Positions 54,396 to 62,277 of a stretch of 64,000 bases of DNA are shown piece after piece. The stretch covers positions 1 through 64,000 of the forward strand of contig WHVA01000356.1 in the NCBI GenBank assembly GCA_015179125.1. The letters run 5' to 3'. A program made the translations under genes and the position numbers. The DNA is from Gautieria morchelliformis (lineage: Eukaryota; Basidiomycota; Agaricomycetes; Gomphales; Gomphaceae). The notes under the pieces were generated by a model. It saw nothing but the letters and a program-made list of their open reading frames with translations, had not been told where the DNA came from and ran no database searches. The stretch's first letter is position 1. Every line of letters starts with the position of its first letter.

Positions 54396-55495
54396 GTGGG
54401 TTTTCTTTGCCATTGATTGTTGCTTTTTTATCTTCTTTTTTATCTTCTTTTTTATTGCTAATATTTTCGCTTTTTTATTCATTTTCTGACTGCTTTTCAG
54501 CATAGGTTGCTCCTCTCACTGCCTCCCCATCCTTCCTGGCTCTCATCACTGCCCCTGGTGGGTTTTCCTTGCCATTGATTGTTGCTTTTTTATCTTCTTT
54601 TTTATCTTCTTTTTTATTGCTAATATTTTCGCTTTTTTATTCATTTTCTGACTGCTTTTCAGCATAGGTTGCTCCTCTCACTGCCTCCCCATCCTTCCTG
54701 GCTCTCATCACTGCCCCTGGTGTGTTTTCCTTGCCATTGATTTTCGCTTTTTTATCTTCTTTTTTATTGTTGTTATTTTCGCTTTTTTAGTCATTTTCTG
54801 ACTGCTTTTCAGCATAGGTTGCCCCTCTCACTGCCTCCCCATCCTTCCTGGCTCTCATCACTGCCCCTGGTGTGTTTTCCTTGCCATTGATTTTCGCTTT
54901 TTTATCTTCTTTTTTATTGTTGTTATTTTCGCTTTTTTAGTCATTTTCTGACTGCTTTTCAGCATAGGTTGCCCCTCTCACTGCCTCCCCATCCTTCCTG
55001 GCTCTCATCACTGCCCCTGGTGTGTTTTCCTTGCCATTGATTTTCACTTTTTTATCTTCTTTTTTATTGTTGTTATTTTCGCTTTTTTAATCATTTTCTG
55101 ACTGCTTTTCAACATAGGTTGCTCCTATCACTGCCTCCCCATCTTGCCTGGCTGTTATCACTGCCCCTGGTGCGTGATTTCTTCCATTAATGTTCACTTT
55201 TGGTTATCTTCTTTTTGATTGTTGTGCTTTCTTCGAATATTTTGATCAGTTGCTGACTTCCTTTCAGCCCTGGTTTCTCCTCTCACTGCCTCCCCATCAT
55301 TCCTGGCTCTCATCCCTGCCCCTGGTGGGTTTTCCTTGCCATTGATGTTTGTTTTTGAGGTTAATTTTGTTTCTGTTTCTATGTTAAAGAGAAATCAATA
55401 AATAAATTCTTCTGAGTTTGCCTTGGTCTGTGTGCAATGTAAGTCTGATATTGGCAGCTTTATTGTCTCACTACTCTTATGCCTTCATTTCTCAG
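54396..55495 (+). repeat. Mini-exon ladder B in the leader of Helitron J
   Basis: Tandem modules with period 162, 162, 150, 150, 150 and 155 bp. Each has TTCTGACTGCTTTTCAG (CTGAC branch-like motif and acceptor), a 57-bp exon-like block (CATAGGTTGCTCCTCTCACT to CTGCCCCTG), and a GTGTGTTTTCC or GTGGGTTTTCC donor. Exon-like blocks: 54501-54557, 54663-54719, 54813-54869, 54963-55019, a degenerate one near 55113-55169 (acceptor CAG changed to CAA), and 55268-55324. The 57-bp block is a multiple of three and open in two phases but lacks any ATG, so an untranslated spliced leader fits best. A last typical intron, GTAAGT to TTTCTCAG, lies at 55439-55495. Splicing is inferred. Confidence 0.7.
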
Positions 55496-58400
55496 GGATC
55501 CATCTACTCCAGAGAGAAACCGTCAGCGGGAGCGTGCACAGGCGAGGGAGCAGCGGTTAATGACACCACACACTGATCGGAGAGCGCGTATCAGAGATCG
55601 GGACCAGTCACTCCCTCCACCACCCCCACCTTTTGCCATCCCTCACCCTCCTCCTAGAAGCAATGCAGCTGATCCTTTTCAACAACCTGTTGCTGGGCCA
55701 TCACTTGCTCCAAGGCTTGCGGGGCCATCACGTGCTCCTGATCCCAGTCCTACAGAGCAGGTGGCAGCCCTTCGTGCTCAGTTAGCAGTTATCACACCAT
55801 GGCAGCCCCTGAGAGGACATAGGCCAGACCCTGTACAGCCAGCTCCTGTAGTAGGTTCAGCAGCCATTGCAGACTTGCGTGCTCAGGCAGCTGCATTGCA
55901 GCCTTTGGGAAGGCACAGGCGTGCATCTGTACAACCAGCTCCTCCTCCTCCTGTAGTAGGTTCTGCAGGAGTGGCAGCATTGCGGGCTCAGGCTAATGCA
56001 GTAAGACCAATGCCTCTGCTACTCCCTGCACTTCTGCGGCCTCTTCAGCGACTGCCTGCACCTCCTCAGCCTCCTCAGCCACTCCCTGCACCTCCACAGC
56101 CTCTTCGGCGACTGCCTGCACCTCCTCGGCCTCCTCAGCCACTCCCTGCTCCTCCTCAGCCACTCCCTGCACCTCCACAGCCTCTTCAGCCGCTCCCTGC
56201 ACCTCCTCAGCCTCCTCAGCCACTCCCTGCACCTCGGCAGCGTCCTCAGCGACCTCCTCCTCCTGTTCCACTTGGTCGCTCTAGAATAATTGAGGCAGAT
56301 GTGCAGCGTCATGATCTGGGTCCCATGGTTATTCCCTGCCCTGACTGTGGAGCATTACACTGGATGGCAGAACGCCTGCAGAAATCCTCAAATCGGCGGC
56401 CCAGATTTGGTGATTGCTGTATGGAAGGAAAGGTGCAGCTTCCAGAGCTGCCAGTGCTCCCTCAGCCATTGAGACGGCTCTTAGAGGGCCAGGACCCTGA
56501 GGCCAAACAGTTTCGCAAGAACATCAGGCAGTACAATGCTGCATTTGCATTCACTTCCTTGGGAGCCGAGTTTGATCTAGATTTGCTTCGGGAGGGTCGT
56601 GGTCCATATGTCCTCAAGCTGCAGGGCGAACTGTATCATATTCATGGCTCTCTCATCCCTAACCCTGGGAGGCGGATACAGTATGCCCAACTTTATATAT
56701 ATGATCCAGCATTGGCTTTGGCACAGAGGAACGCGCGTAACCCAGGTCTGTCTCCAACTATCATGGGAGACTTGCAGGAAATGCTCCTCCTATGCAATCC
56801 TCATGTTCCCATATATAGACAAGCGGCTGAGAGGCTCAGAGCTCAGGGACAGAATGGTGAGATCCGGGCTAGGCTCACGTACAGGGAACACAGGGATCCT
56901 AGGAGGTATAATATCCCTACTGCAGATGAGATTGCGGTGGTTCTTCCTGGAGATGGCATCATCCCTGAACATAGGGATGTTATTGTCCAGCTCAAAGGTG
57001 GGCGCTTTCGAAGGGTATCCGATATGAATCCAAACTATGCCTCTCTTCACTATGTCTTGCTCTTTCCCAGGGGAGAGTTGGGGTGGCAACCTGGTATTCG
57101 CTATCGCCAATTACCAGGCGGGCGTGAGCGAAGTGGGCGTGTCACCCAAATTCAGTTCCATTCCTATCGTCTCTTCCAGAGAACAGAAGAACCTACAACA
57201 CTCCTGCGTGCTGGCAAATTATTCCAGCAGTACATTGTAGACTCTTGGGCCGCTGCAGAGCAAAGCAGGCTGTGGTGGATCAGGACAAATCAACACACTC
57301 TCCGTGCTGAGATGTATAACCAGATGATGGATGCCTTTCATCGCAATGACAATGACAGAGATCCAAACAACTTGGGCGCAAGATCCATTCTGCCTGCCAC
57401 ATTTCAGGGGGGGACACGGGACATGCAGCAAAACCTGCAGAACTCTCTGGCCATTTCAAGGAAGCATGGTGTGGCAGATCTCTTTATTACCATGACTGCC
57501 AATCCCAACTGGCAGGAGGTATTGGATGCATTGTTGCCCGGACAATCTCCTCAGGACAGGCCTGACCTGGTGTCGCGGGTGTTCCAGCTCAAAAAGAAAT
57601 ACCTCATTGACTTGATCGTCAAGGAAAAGATTTTTGGGGAGACCGTCGCTCGCGTCCACACCATTGAATTCCAGAAAAGGGGACTCCCACACATGCATAT
57701 TCTTATCTGGTTTGAAAGAGGTTCCAAGATCAGACATCCACATGAGGTGGATTCAATGATTTCAGCAGAGTTCCCTGATCCAGAGACTCATCCTGTCCTC
57801 TACCGGTTGGTCTGTGAGCTGATGACACATGGTCCCTGTGGACAAATGAAACCAAATGCACCCTGCATGGAAAATGGCAAGTGCAAGAAAGGCTTCCCAA
57901 AGCCATTCTGTGAGGAAACCAGTCTGAATGAGGATGGATATCCAAAATATTGTCGTCGCAATGATGGAAGGCTGCACAATGTCAGAGGTGACATGCTGGA
58001 CAACAGATGGGTTGTGCCATACTCTGCTCTGCTCTTGCTCAAATTCTGGTGTCACATCAACCCTGAACTCACCATCAATGTGAGGTGTATCAAGTATATT
58101 CACAAGTATCTCTACAAGGGCCATGATCGGACCACCATGGAGTTTGGTCGCACCCAGGATGAAATTAAGCAGTACCTGGACGCTCGCTATGTCAGTGCTC
58201 ATGAGGCCTGTTGGAGGTTGCTGGAGTGGGAAATCCACACCCAGGTGCCTGCAGTCATGGCACTGCCAGTCCATGAAAAGGACCATCACACAATCATCTT
58301 TGATCCCGACCAGGATGTGGACAACATCCTGGAAAGGGCTGAGGCGAAAAAGACACCGCTCATGGCTTACTTTGAGGCCAATGATATCTACCCTGAAGCA

Positions 58401-58568
58401 CGTGATCTGCTCTATGTGGAGTTTCCTGAGCATTTTACCTGGCACTCACAGGAAAAGGTATGGACACCACGCCAAGGAGGTTATAGCATCGGTCGCCTTC
58501 ACTTTGCAAACCCTAGATCAGGAGAGAGGTTTTTTGTGCGCACTCTCCTCACAGTGGTCAAGGGCTAG
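55479..58568 (+). CDS. Helitron Rep domain protein (N-terminal part of Rep-helicase)
   Basis: 1029 codons from ATG 55479. Residues 1-60 are Arg/Gln-rich; 80-260 are dominated by PQPLPAPPQPL repeats; a Helitron N-terminal zinc motif (IPCPDCGALHW, then FGDCC) lies at about residues 285-320; the replication initiator (HUH) domain follows with LPHMHIL at 736-742 (H738, H740) and the two-tyrosine motif KYIHKYLYKG (Y873, Y877). It nicks and rejoins DNA in rolling-circle transposition. The ORF ends LLTVVKG and the helicase continues one frame over, so the two halves of what is normally one protein are separated by a single-base shift near 58560. If the intron 55439-55495 is removed this ATG is lost and initiation would have to be elsewhere. 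Confidence 0.92.
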   Translation: MPSFLRDPSTPERNRQRERAQAREQRLMTPHTDRRARIRDRDQSLPPPPPPFAIPHPPPRSNAADPFQQPVAGPSLAPRLAGPSRAPDPSPTEQVAALRAQLAVITPWQPLRGHRPDPVQPAPVVGSAAIADLRAQAAALQPLGRHRRASVQPAPPPPVVGSAGVAALRAQANAVRPMPLLLPALLRPLQRLPAPPQPPQPLPAPPQPLRRLPAPPRPPQPLPAPPQPLPAPPQPLQPLPAPPQPPQPLPAPRQRPQRPPPPVPLGRSRIIEADVQRHDLGPMVIPCPDCGALHWMAERLQKSSNRRPRFGDCCMEGKVQLPELPVLPQPLRRLLEGQDPEAKQFRKNIRQYNAAFAFTSLGAEFDLDLLREGRGPYVLKLQGELYHIHGSLIPNPGRRIQYAQLYIYDPALALAQRNARNPGLSPTIMGDLQEMLLLCNPHVPIYRQAAERLRAQGQNGEIRARLTYREHRDPRRYNIPTADEIAVVLPGDGIIPEHRDVIVQLKGGRFRRVSDMNPNYASLHYVLLFPRGELGWQPGIRYRQLPGGRERSGRVTQIQFHSYRLFQRTEEPTTLLRAGKLFQQYIVDSWAAAEQSRLWWIRTNQHTLRAEMYNQMMDAFHRNDNDRDPNNLGARSILPATFQGGTRDMQQNLQNSLAISRKHGVADLFITMTANPNWQEVLDALLPGQSPQDRPDLVSRVFQLKKKYLIDLIVKEKIFGETVARVHTIEFQKRGLPHMHILIWFERGSKIRHPHEVDSMISAEFPDPETHPVLYRLVCELMTHGPCGQMKPNAPCMENGKCKKGFPKPFCEETSLNEDGYPKYCRRNDGRLHNVRGDMLDNRWVVPYSALLLLKFWCHINPELTINVRCIKYIHKYLYKGHDRTTMEFGRTQDEIKQYLDARYVSAHEACWRLLEWEIHTQVPAVMALPVHEKDHHTIIFDPDQDVDNILERAEAKKTPLMAYFEANDIYPEARDLLYVEFPEHFTWHSQEKVWTPRQGGYSIGRLHFANPRSGERFFVRTLLTVVKG

Positions 58569-60438
58569 ATCCTTTGAGGAGCTTAGGTCGGTGGATGGCA
58601 TACAATATGCTACTTACAAGGAGGCCTGTCGTGCAAGGGGACTTCTGGATGATGATCAGGAGTTGAGGTTGTGTCTCCAGGAAGCCAGTGGCATGAAAAC
58701 AGGTGCTCAGCTCAGACATCTCTTTGCCACCATCCTTGGCCATTGCAATCCATCAGGCCCCGGTAGACTGTGGGATGGCTTCAGGGAGCACATATGTGAT
58801 GATCTCAGACATCAGCTCCAAATCAGACATGGTATGCAGGATCCACAGGACGATCAGGTTTATGATTTTGGCCTCTTTCTCTTGGAAAAGATCCTCCAGC
58901 AGGGTGGAATGTCCTTGAGCAGCTTTGATGATATGCCTCGGGTGGCAGGCGAGTGGGAGGCCCTCATTGGAAACAGGTTCATAGCTGAGCAGAGGGACTA
59001 TGACCCTGTTGAAGAGAGACAGATGGCTGATGAGGAGGTTCCCAAGCTGAATGAGGGGCAAAGGTCTGCGCATGACCAGATATTACGGTCAGCACTGACC
59101 AGAGATGCTCATGGGAAACCTGATGGACAAATGTTTTTTGTCACTGGCTCAGGTGGCGCCGGGAAATCATTCACATGGAACACTCTAATCCACTCCTGTA
59201 GAGCGGAGAGCCTCATTGTGATTGCAGTAGCCTCATCTGCAATGGCTGCACTTATCCTCACTAAGGGTACAACCTCTCATAGCATGCTTGGAATTCCCAT
59301 TCCTGTCCATGAGCGCTCTTTCTCCTCCATCAAAAAGAACTCTGACAAGGCTGACATGCTGAGACGGGCCAGTCTCCTCATCTGGGATGAGGCTGCAATG
59401 CAGCATCGCCATGCCATAGAGGCCATTGACAGGACACTGAGGGATTTCCTTGACCAGCCTGACAGACCCTTTGGTGGCATCACAGTCGCCTTTGGAGGTG
59501 ACTTTCAGCAGACTCTCCCAATCGTCCCTAAAGGCTCCAAGGAGGATATCGTGGGAGCTACCCTTCAGAAGTCATATCTGTGGCCAAAGATCAATGTCCT
59601 CCATCTGACAGAGAACATGCGGGTGAGAAATGACCCTGACAGAGCCAGGTTTGCAGAATGGCTGCAGAATGTGGGCCAGGGAAAGGATCTCCCACTAGAT
59701 CATACGTTCTCACTGCCTCCTCACATGGTTTGTGGCCCTGGAATTGAAGATCTGATCCAGGAAATATACCCTGGCATTGGCAATCATGTCCCTGCCCAGG
59801 ACAATTACTTTTTGGAGCGTGCCATCCTCTGTGCCAGAAACACTGAGGTCAATGAGATCAATTCCATGGTGTTTAGGGAGTTTCCAGGTGATGCTCAGGT
59901 CTTGCACTGTGCAAATTCCATTGAAGAGTCCGACGATGCAGATCGGTATCCTGTGGAGTATCTGAATTCCATAGAGATGGGCTGTCTTCCTCCTGCTCGC
60001 TTGCAAGTCAAGCCTGGAGTGCCTCTGATGCTGTTGCGCAATTTGGATCAGAAGCAAGGACTATGCAATGGGACAAGGTTGCGGTTGGTGAGGATAAGCA
60101 TTAGAGTGTTGGAGGTCAGGATCATCTCAGGTCCATGTGCAGGAAATATTGCTTTCATCCCCAGGATCATCATTAAGCCATCAGAGGGAGAGTTGCCATT
60201 TGTGCTGAAAAGGAGGCAGTTTCCAGTGCGTTTGGCATTTGCAATGACTATCAACAAGTCTCAGGGACAGTCTTTGGGTACGGTTGGGCTGGACCTGAGA
60301 TATCCAGTGTTTGGACATGGTCAGTTGTATGTTGGTGTATCAAGAGGGACCAACTGGAACAGAGTGAAGGTCTTGCTTGAGGAGGGTTTGGACACAACCA
60401 ACATTGTATATAAAGATGTATTACTTAGAGCTCTTTGA
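58569..60438 (+). CDS. Helitron PIF1-like helicase (C-terminal part of Rep-helicase)
   Basis: The frame is open from 58123, overlapping the Rep ORF, but homology starts at about 58560 with ARSFEELRSVDGIQYATYKE. Helicase motifs: Walker A TGSGGAGKSFTWNTL near 59.15 kb, Walker B LLIWDEAAMQHRHAIEA near 59.38 kb, FGGDFQQTLPIVPKG near 59.5 kb, NTEVNEINS near 59.85 kb, and the C-terminal FAMTINKSQGQSLGTVGLDL with VYVGVSR-like end near 60.25-60.35 kb. It unwinds DNA during rolling-circle replication. No other interruption was noticed. Separate expression is unlikely; frameshift, recent mutation or sequencing error at the junction are the options. Confidence 0.92.
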
Positions 60439-60587
60439 TTTTGTTATATTCACTTCTCTTGATATGGTTTATGTGTGTTACTTGATTTTACTTGATGCAA
60501 ATTGGTTACTTTTATTTTCCCCAATGCACTTGACCTTACCGATGCGTTTGACCTACACCCCCGCGCGAAGCGCGGGTACCCACCTAG
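60439..60587 (+). other. Helitron J 3' terminus
   Basis: AT-rich stretch after the helicase stop, then CACTTGACCTTACCGAT and GCGTTTGACC, perfect 7-bp stem hairpin CCCGCGC-GAA-GCGCGGG, TACCCAC, CTAG. Only two iterations here, fewer than in non-autonomous copies. Confidence 0.92.
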
Positions 60588-60588
60588 T

Positions 60589-61116
60589 TACACTATATGA
60601 AAGCGCCTCGGTGGGTTGTGGGCGTCGCTTATGTCAGGTTTTAGGTCATCAGTTTGTCAGCGGCACGCGAGCGGCGCAGCCGCGAGTCAAGAACACTGCG
60701 CAGCATGGTCACGTGACCGTTTGCGTTCCAAATTAGGTCAGCGGCGAGCGGCGCAGCCGCGAGCATAGAACGCTGCGCAGCGGTCACGTGAGCCGTTCGC
60801 GACCAGAGCGCGCATACGCGAGCGTGGTCCGTGCACGACACGCGCGCGCGGTATAAAGGCCGAACGGTAAGGAGGGAATGCCAGGAACCTGCCCAACCGG
60901 CGATTCCTCTGTCTGCTGTCTGCTGTCTGCTCTGTCTGTTGTCTCCTCCATTAGCTGGCTGGCTGTCTATTGCTTTAGCTGACTGGCTATCTATTGGCTT
61001 GGCTGGCTTTCTACTGGTAGGTAATATCTTTTTTTTGATGCATTGCCATGTATTTTATTTTATTTGTGTTAGTAATTTTATTGGTTCCTTTTTTTTTCAT
61101 CATATAGTATTGTCAC
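60589..61116 (+). mobile_element. Helitron K, class ii, truncated on the right
   Basis: TACACTATATGAAAGCGCC start, GCGGCGCAGCCGCGAG motifs, two CACGTG palindromes, TATA box, TGTCTGC leader and GTAGGT donor-like site (61019); homology to F, H and I stops at about 61116 after CATCATATAGTATTGTCAC. Last of the head-to-tail series. Confidence 0.85.
60852..60858 (+). promoter_or_regulatory. TATA box of Helitron K
   Basis: TATAAAG in GCGCGCGGTATAAAGGCC with GGTCACGTGACC near 60706 and GTCACGTGAG near 60783. Confidence 0.6.
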
Positions 61117-61234
61117 TGTAACTACACTACATATCATGAAAAACTGTTTATATCCGTGCCAGTATCAGAGCACAGATGTCTTTTTTGGCGATCGAAGATC
61201 CTGGATTTAAGCGCCCGCAGGCCCTGGCTTCCTG

Positions 61235-61460
61235 GCTTGGCTCTGGCCTGTCAAAACCTGAGCCAGGCCCTGGAGCCGGATGTGCCAACGGCTTGGGCCT
61301 GGTTTGGCTCGGCCTATCGGCGGCTCAGCCTGGCTCGGCAGACGGCCTGGGCTGAGCCGTGCCCATCACTACTAGCTACGAAACATATCCAACTGGAAGG
61401 GACATCCGATCCGCCAGACCCGTCTATTTGGGTTTGTCATGCACGGTACATCAGGTGTGT
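61235..61460 (+). repeat. Composite dispersed repeat, uninterrupted copy
   Basis: GGCC-rich half (GAGCCAGGCCCTGGAGCC and similar) ending CCGTGCCCATCACTACTAGC, joined to TACGAAACATATCCAACTGG through CACGGTACATCAGG. In the 31.4-41.3 kb copy the KDZ element splits it at TAGCTA. A nonautonomous transposon is likely but both ends were not defined. Confidence 0.6.
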
Positions 61461-61479
61461 ATTCTGCATGAGCCATAGC

Positions 61480-62277
61480 TCAATTGATATAAATGGAATT
61501 AAATAAAGATAAAATAGGGGTTGTTGAACAAAACAGCGTGGGTGCACTTTCAGTAGATGTGGGTAGAGATTTCATTAGGCTCAGAGTCAGTGTGCTGTCG
61601 GTAGGCACAAGTACAGTCAATGATCCGTTTGGCACGCTTTCATTAGGTGTGGCACACTTTCAGGAGGTGCGACTTTCGGCGGGCAGCGCCTAGGCAGATG
61701 GTTTGATCTGTTTATGTTGGATTTTCATGGAGGGGGATGCAGAGGAAGGGGCAACACCGACTTGGTGTTACGGGGAATTACAAACGGATGGGGCAAGTAT
61801 GTAAACTACTGCATTTGTAAGTCACGGCTCGGTCACTCGGGAAAGCGATGCGTCGATCGGCACCGCTTGCAATCCTAGAAATATCAACTGGTTGAACCCC
61901 ACTTTTGCCCAAGAGCTCCCATCCACCCGCATTGTGTATATTATTGTTCACGTTTGCAAAGTCAAATATCCGTGTCGAATATGGTGAACGACCGACCAGG
62001 CAGGTTAGAGCGTACTTTGAATTGTCAACAGTCTGCGTGTTCAGACAGAAAGTGATGATGACTGAAAGGTATAGAGAGCTCGATACATGAATGAACGGCA
62101 TTGGGGCTTTCATTGAGACATATATAAAGCCAATCTCAGTCTCTTTCATCGACTCATGCGGTCTGTCCGCGCAAGATCATCAGTGGCACTCTGCGTTTAG
62201 GCACGAGACAATCCACCACGATTGAATCACGGTAGAGTGTGCATGGTAGAAAATAATTGCGGTCTGAGTACATCCGA
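61480..62277. other. Intergenic region, nothing recognised
   Basis: Short recurrences of CACTTTCAGTAGATGTGG-, CTTTCATTAGGTGTGG- and CACTTTCAGGAGGTG-like words at 61545-61670. Small ORFs lack support. Presumed 3' flank of the kinase gene. Confidence 0.35.

Larger units (their letters stand above)
54075..60587 (+). mobile_element. Helitron J, autonomous, 6.5 kb
   Basis: Starts TCTAAGAGTTAAACGCGGGG directly after Helitron I and ends with hairpin CCCGCGCGAAGCGCGGG, TACCCAC and CTAG at 60584-60587, followed by T. It carries a CT-rich leader, a ladder of mini-exons (54396-55495) and the Rep-helicase coding region (55479-60438). It is the only copy here with a near-complete transposase, and probably the source of activity for classes i and ii, given shared 3' ends. 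Confidence 0.93.

Noticed and set aside
54104-54505. Plus-strand ORF in the Helitron J leader as a protein gene
   Set aside because: It has no ATG at its start, reads through the predicted donor at 54396, and ends in repeat sequence; more likely leader than coding.
55993-56312. Minus-strand ORFs opposite the Rep N-terminus
   Set aside because: They mirror the CCTCAGCCTCC proline repeat of the Rep ORF and have no independent support.
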